From: Prauserella cavernicola
GTDB taxonomy: Bacteria; Actinomycetota; Actinomycetes; Mycobacteriales; Pseudonocardiaceae
Direction of reading: 5' to 3'
Length of the DNA stretch: 64,000 nt
NCBI RefSeq assembly: GCF_016595675.1
Contig: NZ_JAENJH010000002.1
Coordinates: 496,001-560,000 of the forward strand
Shown here one piece after another: positions 52,508-60,595 of this stretch; the first letter of the stretch is position 1, and each line of letters opens with the position of its first letter. A program made the position numbers and the translations under genes. The notes beneath the pieces are model-generated. The model had not been told where the DNA came from, did not search any database, and worked only from the letters and a program-made list of their open reading frames with translations.

Positions 52508-52534
52508 GGGGTGGGGTTGGGCGTTGCACACTGC

Positions 52535-53545
52535 GTGGACACCTTGCCCGTACCTGTCTCGGTACTCGACCGGTCCAGCACTCGCACCGGCCAGGACACC
52601 TCGGCCGCGCTGCGCGACACGGTGCGCTTCGCGCGCCAGGCCGAGGAGCTCGGCTACCACCGGTTCTGGGTGTCCGAGCACCACAGCGTGCCGGGCGTCG
52701 CCGGGTCGGCTCCCACGGTGCTCACCGCCGCGATCGCGGCGGCCACCTCGCAGATCCGCGTCGGGACCGGCGGGGTGATGCTGCCCAATCACCAGCCGAT
52801 CGTCGTCGCCGAGCAGTTCGGCACCCTCGAAGCGCTGCATCCCGGCCGGATCGACATGGGACTGGGCCGCTCGGTCGGGTTCACCGGCGCGGTGCGCGGC
52901 GCGCTGGGACACGGCAAGGACGACGCGGACCGCTTCGGCGAGCAGGTGCGGGAGCTGCTCGGCTACTTCACCGGCGACCAGCAGACCCACCCCGGCGTGC
53001 ACGGCTTTCCCGCCGAGGGCCTGCGCGTGCCCGCGTTCGTGCTCGCCACCGGCGCGGGCGCCGACCTGGCGGCCGACCTGGGCCTGGCGCTCGTGATCGC
53101 GCCCGTCGCCGGGATCGACACCGCGACACGGCGCATCGCCGCCTACCGCGAGCGGTTCCGCCCCTCTGAGCTCTGGCCGTGCCCGTACGTGGTGGTGTCC
53201 AGCGCGGTCGCGGTGGCCGACACCGCCGAGCGGGCGCGGGAACTGCTGCTGCCGGAGGCGTGGTCGATGGTCCACTCGCGAACCCGCGGCGTGTTCCCGC
53301 CGTTGAGCTCGCCCGCCGAGCTGCCCACCCCGAGCGGCCGCGAGGCCCACCTGCTCGAACGATCACTGCGCGGACAGATCCACGGCACCGAAGAGCAGGT
53401 CGCCGGCGAGCTCGCCGAACTCGTCGAGCGCACGGGCGCCGACGAGCTGCTGATCACGATGAGCACGTTCGACCGCGACGCGATGCTCGACTCCTACACC
53501 CGCCTCGCCGGCCTAGCCAGGCCACGCGCGCTGCGCGGGGCGTAG
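52535..53545 (+). CDS. LLM-class flavin-dependent oxidoreductase (luciferase-like)
   Basis: Bacterial luciferase-fold monooxygenase or dehydrogenase using FMNH2 or F420. The 336 residues match the MsnO8-type LLM group: LPVPVSVLDRSS start, ARQAEELGYHRFWVSEHHS, RVGTGGVMLPNHQP, EQFGTLEALHPGRIDMGLGRS and TGAGADLAADLGLALVIAP. The GTG that begins just before LPVPVSVLD aligns with family N-termini; an upstream GTG at 52511 would add eight residues that overlap the repeat edge. The last 33 bases overlap the convergent amidase gene. Substrate unknown. Confidence 0.87.
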   Translation: MDTLPVPVSVLDRSSTRTGQDTSAALRDTVRFARQAEELGYHRFWVSEHHSVPGVAGSAPTVLTAAIAAATSQIRVGTGGVMLPNHQPIVVAEQFGTLEALHPGRIDMGLGRSVGFTGAVRGALGHGKDDADRFGEQVRELLGYFTGDQQTHPGVHGFPAEGLRVPAFVLATGAGADLAADLGLALVIAPVAGIDTATRRIAAYRERFRPSELWPCPYVVVSSAVAVADTAERARELLLPEAWSMVHSRTRGVFPPLSSPAELPTPSGREAHLLERSLRGQIHGTEEQVAGELAELVERTGADELLITMSTFDRDAMLDSYTRLAGLARPRALRGA

Positions 53546-54895
53546 CCGCTCGAACGCCGCGGCGGCCCGCAGCACGTGGACGTCGGCGAACCGGCGGCCC
53601 GAGAGCTGGAGTCCGATCGGCTGCCGCTGACTCGTGTAACCGCAGTTCACCGACACCGCGGGCTGGCCGGACATGTTGTACGGCACGGTGAATCCGATGT
53701 GCTCGAACGGCCGCGCCGGGTCGTTGGTCGGCGACGCCCAGTCGTACGGCGGAGCTGAGACCGGGCACGTCGGCGACAGCACGATGTCGTAGGGCTCCGT
53801 CGCCGCCACCGCCGCGACGGTGATCGCGTCGATCTGGGAGAACCCGCGGTAGACGTCCTCACCGGACAGTCCCGCGCCGCCCGCGACCCAGTCCGCGATG
53901 TAGGGCAGGGTCCGTTCGCGCCGCTCGACGGGCAGCGCCTCGGTGTCGACGACGAACCTGGTGCGCCAGAACCGGTCGAGCCCGTCGAGCATCGGCCTGG
54001 TGAGGAACGGGCCGACCTCCTCGACGTTCGCCCCGGCGGCCTCGACCAGCCGCGCCGCCTCAGTGACCGCGGCCAGGACCTCCGGCTCGACGGGCAGCCC
54101 GACTCCCGCGTCCAGCTGTAGTCCCACTCGCAGCCCGGAAAGGTCGAGTGCGAGGTCCCGCCAGGCGAGCTCCTGCGGTGGCAGGCTCAGGTGGTCGCGC
54201 GGGTCGGGCCGCGCGAGCACCTCCATGAACAGCGCCGAGTCGGCCACGGTGCGCGTCATCGGGCCAGCCACCCGGCCGGGATACGGCGGGAACACGGGCA
54301 CCCGCCCGAAACTGGGCTTGAACCCGACGAGCCCGCACCACCCGGCGGGCAGCCGGATCGATCCGCCGATGTCGGTGCCGACGTGCAGCGGCCCGTAGCC
54401 CGCGGCCGCCGCCGCACCGGCCCCTGCGCTGGAGCCGCCCGGGGTGCGTGCGTGGTCCCACGGGTTGCGCGTGGCGGTGTGGAAGCTCGACAGTCCGGAA
54501 GTGAGCATCCCGTAGTCGGGCATGGTGGTCTTGGCGAGCAGGACCCCACCGGACTCACGCACGCGCGCGGCCGCGGGCGCGTCGGCCCCGGCCGGGGCCA
54601 GTTCGGTCGCCGCCGTCCCCAGTGGAACCGGGGTGCCGCGCGTGGCGATGTTCTCCTTGAGCGTCAACGGGATCCCGTCGACGGGCCCTGCCGGTTGCCC
54701 GGCGAGCCAGCGGCGCTCCGACTCCCGGGCCGCCCGCCGTGCCGCGTCGGGGTCGTAGGCGTAGAGCGCGTGCAGGGTGCCCTCGACCGCGTCGATCCGG
54801 GCGAGAACGGCTTCGGTGACCTCGACCGGGGACAGCGTGCCCGCGCGGTATTCGGTGATCAGCTCGGTCGCGGTGAGCGATGTCAGTTCCGCCAT
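53513..54895 (-). CDS. Amidase (amidase-signature family)
   Basis: Hydrolyses C-N amide bonds by a Ser-cisSer-Lys triad. The 460 residues have Lys80 (PLTLKENIATRG), the signature ARTPGGSSAGAG with Ser155, and the nucleophile Ser179 (GTDIGGSIRLPAG), all present. It is the last gene of the seven-gene uptake operon, following the SDR gene by nine bases, so its amide substrate is probably what the ABC importer brings in. No signal peptide; cytoplasmic. Confidence 0.92.
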   Translation of the reverse strand: MAELTSLTATELITEYRAGTLSPVEVTEAVLARIDAVEGTLHALYAYDPDAARRAARESERRWLAGQPAGPVDGIPLTLKENIATRGTPVPLGTAATELAPAGADAPAAARVRESGGVLLAKTTMPDYGMLTSGLSSFHTATRNPWDHARTPGGSSAGAGAAAAAGYGPLHVGTDIGGSIRLPAGWCGLVGFKPSFGRVPVFPPYPGRVAGPMTRTVADSALFMEVLARPDPRDHLSLPPQELAWRDLALDLSGLRVGLQLDAGVGLPVEPEVLAAVTEAARLVEAAGANVEEVGPFLTRPMLDGLDRFWRTRFVVDTEALPVERRERTLPYIADWVAGGAGLSGEDVYRGFSQIDAITVAAVAATEPYDIVLSPTCPVSAPPYDWASPTNDPARPFEHIGFTVPYNMSGQPAVSVNCGYTSQRQPIGLQLSGRRFADVHVLRAAAAFERLRPAQRAWPG

Positions 54896-54904
54896 CGGCC
54901 CTCC

Positions 54905-55678
54905 CTACGATCCGGGCGGCACATAGCGTCCGTCGACGGCCGTCCAGCCGCCGTCGACGAACAGCACCGAGCCGGTCACGTAGCTCGCCGCGTCCGAGGC
55001 GAGGTAGGCCACGGCGCCCGCCAGTTCCTCGGCACCCGCCCATCTGCCGAGCGCGCTCTTGTCGGCGTATGCCTGGTACCAGTCCGGATCTGCCTTGATC
55101 TGCTCGGTCAGCGGGGTCTCGACCACGCCGGGAGCCACGGCGTTCACGCGTACCCCGGCGGGTCCGAACTCGGCGGCCGCGGTGCGGACGAGCTGCACGA
55201 TGCCCGCCTTGGTGGCGGCGTAGGCGCTCTGCCCCGGCTCGACGGTCAGGCTGCGGATCGACGAGAACACCACGATGCTGCCCCTGCCGCGCTCGACCAT
55301 GCCGGCGCCGAACGCACGCAGCACGTCGAACGTCGCGCCGAGGTTGAGCGCGAGCACGCTGTCGAACTCCTCGCGGGTGTAGTCCAGCAGCCGCTTGCGC
55401 ACGTTGGTCGCGGCGGTGAGCACCACGATGTCGGTGTCGCCGAGCTCGCTCGCCGCGCGCTCGACGGCTCCGGGTTCGAGGAGGTCGAGGTGGTAGGCCC
55501 GCGCGTTCTCCCCGGCGAGGGTCGCGGCCTCACCCGCGGCGGCCAGGTCCCGGTCCGCGCACGTCACGCTCGCGCCCTGCCCGGCGAGCGCCCTGGCGGC
55601 CTCCCTGCCGATGCCGCTGCCGCCGCCGAACACCACGGCGGAGCGGCCGTCGAGCCGGAACAGCTTCGAGTAGTCCAT
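54905..55678 (-). CDS. SDR-family oxidoreductase in the peptide/amide operon
   Basis: Classic short-chain dehydrogenase of 257 residues with GGGSGIGRE (18-26), the Ser at about 140 (FSSIRS), Tyr153 and Lys157 (SAYAATKAG), and a standard C-terminal GSVLFVDGGW. Starts directly after the stop of the upstream ABC ATPase gene (TGA then ATG, no gap). Probably oxidises an alcohol released by the amidase or acts on the imported compound itself; no more can be said. Confidence 0.88.
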   Translation of the reverse strand: MDYSKLFRLDGRSAVVFGGGSGIGREAARALAGQGASVTCADRDLAAAGEAATLAGENARAYHLDLLEPGAVERAASELGDTDIVVLTAATNVRKRLLDYTREEFDSVLALNLGATFDVLRAFGAGMVERGRGSIVVFSSIRSLTVEPGQSAYAATKAGIVQLVRTAAAEFGPAGVRVNAVAPGVVETPLTEQIKADPDWYQAYADKSALGRWAGAEELAGAVAYLASDAASYVTGSVLFVDGGWTAVDGRYVPPGS

Positions 55679-56470
55679 TCACTCCTCCTCGAGTCGGCTC
55701 AGCGCCGCCGTCAGGTTCGGCGCCGCCGCGATCAGCTCTCGGGTGTAGGGATGCTGTGGCGCGTCGTAGACCTCGGCCACGGCTCCGAGCTCCACGATCT
55801 CGCCGTGGCGCATCACGGCGACGGTGTCGCACACGCGGCGCACCACGTCGAGGTCGTGGGAGACGAACACGAGCGTGAGCTCGTAGCGCTGTACGAGCTC
55901 GTCGACGAGTTCGAGGATCTGCTTGCGCACCAGCACGTCCAGCGCGCTCACGGCCTCGTCGGCCACCAGCACTCTCGGGCGGGGCGCGAGCGCGCGGGCC
56001 AGTGAGATGCGCTGTCGCTGCCCTCCGGAGAACTGGTGCGGGTACCGCTCGCCGGAGTCGCCGGGAAGGCCGACGGCGTCGAGCAGTTCGCGCACGCGTT
56101 CGTACCGGTCGCGGCTCCTGCCGAGTGGCTCGCTGATGATGTCGCGCACGCGCATCCTCGGGTCCAGCGAGCCCATCGGGTCCTGGAACACGATCTGCAG
56201 CCGGGAGCGCAGGAAGCCGAGCTCGCGTTCGGGCAGGTCGTCCACTCGCCTGCCATCGAAGGAGACGGTGCCCGCCGTGGGCCGGTCGAGCGCGGCGAGC
56301 AGTCTGACCAGAGTGGACTTTCCGGAGCCGGACTCGCCGACGATGCCGAAACGTTCGCCCTTCGCGATGTCGAACGACACCCCGCGCAGGGCGGCGACCT
56401 CGGGCCTACGGCCGGTCAGTGACGTGCGGGGGCGGCGGTAGGTGCGTTCGAGCTCGCTGACGGAGATCAC
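55679..56470 (-). CDS. ABC transporter ATPase, oligopeptide/dipeptide type (OppF-like)
   Basis: Second ATPase of the importer, 263 residues. Walker A GESGSGKSTLV, Walker B RVLVADEAVSALD, signature FSGGQRQRISLARAL and His switch VSHDLDVV are present, and the C-terminus YDAPQHPYTRELI is the usual Opp-type end. The GTG start overlaps the upstream ATPase gene by four bases. Paired with the OppD-like gene, it makes the heterodimeric motor. Confidence 0.92.
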   Translation of the reverse strand: MISVSELERTYRRPRTSLTGRRPEVAALRGVSFDIAKGERFGIVGESGSGKSTLVRLLAALDRPTAGTVSFDGRRVDDLPERELGFLRSRLQIVFQDPMGSLDPRMRVRDIISEPLGRSRDRYERVRELLDAVGLPGDSGERYPHQFSGGQRQRISLARALAPRPRVLVADEAVSALDVLVRKQILELVDELVQRYELTLVFVSHDLDVVRRVCDTVAVMRHGEIVELGAVAEVYDAPQHPYTRELIAAAPNLTAALSRLEEE

Positions 56471-57228
56471 GACGACGCCTCCAGCAACCGGGCCGTGTAC
56501 TCGTGTTCGGGCGCGCTCAGCACGCGGCGCGTGGGACCGGACTCCACGATCCGGCCCTCGTTCATCACCAGCACGCGCTCGCACACCGTGGCCACCACGG
56601 CGAGGTCGTGGGTGATGAACAGCAGCGCACTCTCCCGCTCCCGCACACCGTCGGCCAGTACGTCGAGGATGCGCGCCTGCACGGTGACGTCGAGCGCGGT
56701 GGTGGGTTCGTCGCAGATGAGTAGCGCCGGGTCGTTGGCCAGCGCGATCGCGAGCACCACGCGTTGCCGTTGCCCGCCGGAGAGCTGGTGCGGGTAGGCG
56801 CGCGCGAGCCGCTCGGGCTCGGGCAGGCGGACGCGCTCCAGCAGCTCGACCGCGTCCTTACTGGCGGCGCGGCGGTCGCGCGTGCGGTGCAGCAGCATCG
56901 CCTCGGCAACCTGCTTGCCCACGCGCATCGACGGGTTGAGCGCCGTCATCGGTTCCTGGAACACCATCGTGATGTCCTTGCCGCGCAGCCGGGACAGCTC
57001 GCGCTCGCCGGCGCCGAGCAGCTCGCGGTCGCCGAAGCGCACGGATCCGTACGCGGTGAGCCCTTCCGGCAGCAGCCCCATGACGGCCGATGCCGTGAGC
57101 GACTTGCCGGAGCCGGACGCGCCGATCAGGCCGACCCGCTCGCCGGGCTCGATCGCGAACGACACGTCCTCGACGAGCGGCGATCCGCCCGCCGTGATGC
57201 CAAGGTCCTCCACGGCCAGCAGCGTCAT
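56467..57228 (-). CDS. ABC transporter ATPase, oligopeptide/dipeptide type (OppD-like)
   Basis: First ATPase of the importer, 253 residues: Walker A GASGSGKSLTA, signature LSGGQRQRVVLAIAL, Walker B LLICDEPTTALD and His switch ITHDLAVV. It lacks the long C-terminal extension that binds an iron-sulfur cluster in some OppD. The ATG overlaps the permease stop by four bases. A much longer open frame upstream is the antisense shadow of the permease and binding-protein genes. Confidence 0.9.
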   Translation of the reverse strand: MTLLAVEDLGITAGGSPLVEDVSFAIEPGERVGLIGASGSGKSLTASAVMGLLPEGLTAYGSVRFGDRELLGAGERELSRLRGKDITMVFQEPMTALNPSMRVGKQVAEAMLLHRTRDRRAASKDAVELLERVRLPEPERLARAYPHQLSGGQRQRVVLAIALANDPALLICDEPTTALDVTVQARILDVLADGVRERESALLFITHDLAVVATVCERVLVMNEGRIVESGPTRRVLSAPEHEYTARLLEASS

Positions 57229-58040
57229 CGGCGCACCTCCAGCCTGGGGTCGAACCGGTCGCGCAGGCCGTCGCCGAGCAGGTTGAAGCCGAGCACGGCG
57301 ATGGCGATCGCCGCGCCGGGGATGAGCGCGAGCCTGGGTTCCACGGCCAGCAGCTCCTGCGACTCCTGCAGCATCCGGCCCCACGACGGCGTCGGCGGCG
57401 CCGTGCCGAAGCCGAGGAACGACAGCGCGGCCTCGGCGAGTACGGCGATCGCGAACGACACCGACGACTGCACCACCACGATCCCGGAGATGTTGGGCAG
57501 CACGTGCCGCACGGCGATCCACCACCGCGACCGCCCGCCCGCGCGTGCCGCGAGCACGTACTCGGTGCTGACCACCTGCAGCGTGCCCGCCCTCGCGATG
57601 CGGGCGAACGAGGGAACCGTGGCGATGCCGATGGCGATCATCGCGGTGAGCGTGCTCGCCCCGTAGACGGCGCCGAGCATGATCGCCAGCAGCAGCGCGG
57701 GGAACGCGAGCACCAGGTCGCTCGTGCGCATGATCAACTCGCCCAGCCAGTTCGCGCCCATTCCGGCGAGCACGCCGAGCGGAGTCCCGATCAACGCGGC
57801 GATGCCGACTGCCACCACTCCGACGTAGAGCGTGGTCCTGGCACCGACCATCAACTGGCTCGCGAGGTCGCGGCCGAGCTTGTCGGTGCCGAACACGTAC
57901 TCGCCGCCTGGCCCCAGCAGCCGCACGCTCGCGTCGACGAGCAGCGGGTCGTGCGGCGTCCACGCGAACGACACGAGCGCGACGCCCACCACGAGGCCGA
58001 CCAGCACGATTCCCGCCCACAGGCTGACGTTGCGCCTCAT
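57225..58040 (-). CDS. ABC transporter permease, OppC-like
   Basis: Second permease, 271 residues: about six membrane helices, an N-terminal membrane anchor, the OppC domain (GPGGEYVFGTDKLGRDLASQLMVGARTTLYVG) and the EAA loop (RAGTLQVVSTEYVLAARAGGRSRWWIAVRHVLPNIS). Its ATG follows directly on the OppB-like stop (TAGATG). Typical of peptide, nickel or glutathione importers. Confidence 0.93.
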   Translation of the reverse strand: MRRNVSLWAGIVLVGLVVGVALVSFAWTPHDPLLVDASVRLLGPGGEYVFGTDKLGRDLASQLMVGARTTLYVGVVAVGIAALIGTPLGVLAGMGANWLGELIMRTSDLVLAFPALLLAIMLGAVYGASTLTAMIAIGIATVPSFARIARAGTLQVVSTEYVLAARAGGRSRWWIAVRHVLPNISGIVVVQSSVSFAIAVLAEAALSFLGFGTAPPTPSWGRMLQESQELLAVEPRLALIPGAAIAIAVLGFNLLGDGLRDRFDPRLEVRR

Positions 58041-58985
58041 CTACGACCTCCGCAGCCGTGGATCGAGCACCGTGTAGAGCGCGTCGACGACGAAGTTGAC
58101 GATCAGCACGGCCACCACGAGCACCAGCACGATGCCCTGCACGGTCAGCAGGTCGCGCGCGGCGACGGCGTCGAGCAGCATGCTGCCCAGCCCCGGCAGC
58201 ACGAACACGCGCTCGATCACGACGGCGCCGACGAGCAGGGTCGCGAGCTGCAGGCCCAGCACGGTCAGCACGGGGACGGCGGCGTTGCGCAGCCCGTGCC
58301 GCACGAGCGCGGGGTACGGGCGCAGCCCCTTCGACCGCGCGGTGCGGATGTAGTCCTCGCTCTGGACGTCGAGCACCGCGGTGCGCACGTAGCGCGTGAG
58401 CACGGCGCCCTGCACGAGACCGAGCGACAGCGCGGGCAGGATCAGTCCCCGCAACCATTCGACGGGGTCGCGAACGGGCGGTGTCCAGCCGCCGGAGGGC
58501 AACCAGCCGAGCCGCACGGCGAAGATCTGCACGAGGATGATCCCGGCCAGAAACGCAGGCACCGCCACCCCGAGCTGCGACAGCGCGGACACCGCGGCGC
58601 CGCTCGGCTTGCGGTGGCGTACCGCGGCGATCGTGCCGAGCGGCATCGCGATCAGCAGCGCGACGAGCATGCCGGCGCCCACGAGCCACAGCGTCACGCC
58701 GAGCCGGTCGAGCAGCTGCGGCCCGATCGCCTCCCGCGTCACGTACGACGTGCCGAAGTCGCCGGTGAGCACACCGCCCATCCAGTCGAGGTACTGCGTG
58801 ACGAGCGGCCGGTCGAGTCCGAACTCGGCTCGGGTGCGGGCGAGGAGCTCGGGCGTCGCGTTGAGTCCCAGCGCGACCTGGGCCGGATCGCCTGGCAGCA
58901 CGGCCAGGAACGCGAACACCACCAGGGACGCGACGAAGACGCTCGCCACGAGCACGAGCACCTTGCGACCGAGTGCCAACGCCAT
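58041..58985 (-). CDS. ABC transporter permease, OppB-like
   Basis: First permease, 314 residues: about six membrane helices with the OppB features LPGDPAQVALG, GDFGTSYVTREAIGPQLLDRLGVTLWL and the EAA loop (DVQSEDYIRTARSKGLRPYPALVRHGLRNA). It starts directly before the binding-protein stop. Same operon as the SBP at 58986. Confidence 0.93.
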   Translation of the reverse strand: MALALGRKVLVLVASVFVASLVVFAFLAVLPGDPAQVALGLNATPELLARTRAEFGLDRPLVTQYLDWMGGVLTGDFGTSYVTREAIGPQLLDRLGVTLWLVGAGMLVALLIAMPLGTIAAVRHRKPSGAAVSALSQLGVAVPAFLAGIILVQIFAVRLGWLPSGGWTPPVRDPVEWLRGLILPALSLGLVQGAVLTRYVRTAVLDVQSEDYIRTARSKGLRPYPALVRHGLRNAAVPVLTVLGLQLATLLVGAVVIERVFVLPGLGSMLLDAVAARDLLTVQGIVLVLVVAVLIVNFVVDALYTVLDPRLRRS

Positions 58986-60473
58986 CTACCGGCGCCCCAG
59001 CCCGGTCAGGTCGAAGGACTCGCTCACCTGGTTGCGAACGAGGCCCGTGACCTCCTTCTTCGCCACAATGATGTTGGGGAACAGGAAGAGCCAGTCGGCG
59101 GCGGCGTCGTCGCTGAGCGTCTTCGCCACCTCCCGCATGTCCGCGAGCTGCTGCTCCGGCGTGCCCGTGTCGGCCCGGTCGAGCAGCTCGCGCACGCGCG
59201 GGCTGTCGTAGCCCCAGTAGTACTCGGGATCGCCGAACGTCGTGATGTCGCGCGGTTCCACGTGCTGCACGATCGAGAGGTCGTAGTCGTGGTCGGTGAA
59301 CACCTGTTGCAGCCACACGGCGGGAAAGTCGAGCGGCTCGATGGTCACGTTGACGCCGACGCGGTCGAGGTCCGAGGCCACCACCTGCGCCGCCGAGATC
59401 GCGTAGGGCAGGTTCGCGACCCGCAGCCGCAGGTTCAGGTTCTGTTGTCCCGCCTCGGAGAGCAGCTGCTTCGCGCGCTCGGGATCGTGCGGGTAGGCGC
59501 CGGAGTGGTCCTCGAACCAGGGATCGGTCGGCGGCACCATACTGCCGATCAGGTTTCCCCTGCCGCCCCACGCCGCTGCCAGCAACGCCTCGCGGTCGAC
59601 CGCGTACGTCAGCGCCCGCCGCACCCGCACGTCGTCCAGCGGAGCACGGTTGCCGTTGAACGCCAGCACCACCTCGCCGTTGGTGGTGCCCTGCAGGACG
59701 TCGAATCGGGTGTCCGCCTCGAACTGCGGCACGGAGTCGGGCGCGGTGACGCCCGAGATCACGTCGATACCGTTGCTGAGCAAGGCATTGTTGAGCGCGG
59801 TCGCGTCGCGGTAGTACTTGAGCACCACCGTCGGATAGGCCGGTCGGGCGCCCCAGTACCGGGAATTGGCGGACAGGACGATCGAGTCTCCGCGCCTGCG
59901 GTCGCTGACCTGGTAGGGCCCGGTGCCGATCGGCCGGTTGGCGAGGTCGTCGACACCGCTGGGGTCGAACATGGCGCCGAGGCGCGTGGTCATGGCGAAC
60001 AGCCACGAGTTGCTCGGCTCGCGCAGCACGACCCTGGCGTGCGAGGGGCTCACCACGTCGACCCGGTCAACCACGTCCATTGTGGACTTGAGTGAGATCG
60101 TCCAGTCGGTCTGCACCCGTTCGATCGAGAACTTGACGTCCTCGGCGGTGAACGGGGCACCGTTGCTGAACCGGACGCCGGTGCGCAGCCGGAAGTCGTA
60201 CACCGTGCGGTCGTCGCTCAGGGTCCACGACTCGGCGAGCAGCGGCGCGATCTCGCCGTTCGCGTCGAGCTTCACGAGGCCCTCGTACACGTTGTACAGC
60301 AGGGCCTGCGGGATGGCGGCGCCGTCGGTGGAGGTGAAGTCGAAGTTCTGTGGCTCAGCCGTGAAACCGACGGCGAGCGCGTCCTCGCCACCGACGGTGG
60401 CGGTGGATCCGGCGGAGCAGCCGGAGAGCAGGAGCACGGTCGTCAACGTCGCCGCGATCCACCGTGCTCTCAT
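58986..60473 (-). CDS. ABC transporter substrate-binding lipoprotein, peptide/nickel type (SBP5)
   Basis: Extracellular receptor of the importer. The 495 residues have a signal with lipobox LLLSGCS (Cys about 18) and the SBP family 5 domain: EPQNFDFTSTDGA, DDRTVYDFRLRTGVRFSNGAPFTAEDVKFSIER, FKSTMDVVDRVD-type strands and VRRALTYAVDREAL. I chose the inner ATG, giving MRARW, over a GTG six codons earlier, because it gives a normal signal peptide. It is the first gene of the seven-gene operon; the 122 bases upstream hold its promoter and the terminator of the previous gene. Confidence 0.92.
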   Translation of the reverse strand: MRARWIAATLTTVLLLSGCSAGSTATVGGEDALAVGFTAEPQNFDFTSTDGAAIPQALLYNVYEGLVKLDANGEIAPLLAESWTLSDDRTVYDFRLRTGVRFSNGAPFTAEDVKFSIERVQTDWTISLKSTMDVVDRVDVVSPSHARVVLREPSNSWLFAMTTRLGAMFDPSGVDDLANRPIGTGPYQVSDRRRGDSIVLSANSRYWGARPAYPTVVLKYYRDATALNNALLSNGIDVISGVTAPDSVPQFEADTRFDVLQGTTNGEVVLAFNGNRAPLDDVRVRRALTYAVDREALLAAAWGGRGNLIGSMVPPTDPWFEDHSGAYPHDPERAKQLLSEAGQQNLNLRLRVANLPYAISAAQVVASDLDRVGVNVTIEPLDFPAVWLQQVFTDHDYDLSIVQHVEPRDITTFGDPEYYWGYDSPRVRELLDRADTGTPEQQLADMREVAKTLSDDAAADWLFLFPNIIVAKKEVTGLVRNQVSESFDLTGLGRR

Positions 60474-60525
60474 CCAGAGCAAGGCTTGCACCCGAATCCC
60501 CGGTGGTCAAGCCGGAGAAACACGA

Positions 60526-60567
60526 GGGCCACCTGCGACGCGGGAGAACCGCGCCGTCAGGTGGCCC
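60526..60567 (-). terminator. Strong stem-loop terminator after the thioester surface-protein gene
   Basis: Outer arms GGGCCACCTG and CAGGTGGCCC pair perfectly over ten bases, continue after one bulge and one mismatch into CGCGG/CCGCG, and close on the five-base loop GAGAA. It lies 29 bases after the stop codon of the surface-protein gene and 53 bases before the start of the importer operon, so it insulates the two. Confidence 0.75.
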
Positions 60568-60595
60568 TGGTGTTCGTTACGTCAGATCAGGCAGC

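Noticed and set aside
51721-53169. 482-codon frame with heptapeptide repeats (ARESPAQ and related)
   Set aside because: The repeats come from the 21-bp non-coding units, and the flanks are out-of-frame parts of the MFS and LLM genes. The ten units also give an open frame on the other strand.
56467-60006. Open minus-strand frame of 1179 codons ending in the OppD-like ATPase
   Set aside because: Residues before the ATG at 57228 are Arg-rich shadow of the two permeases and the binding protein in another frame; the true genes fit families over their full length.
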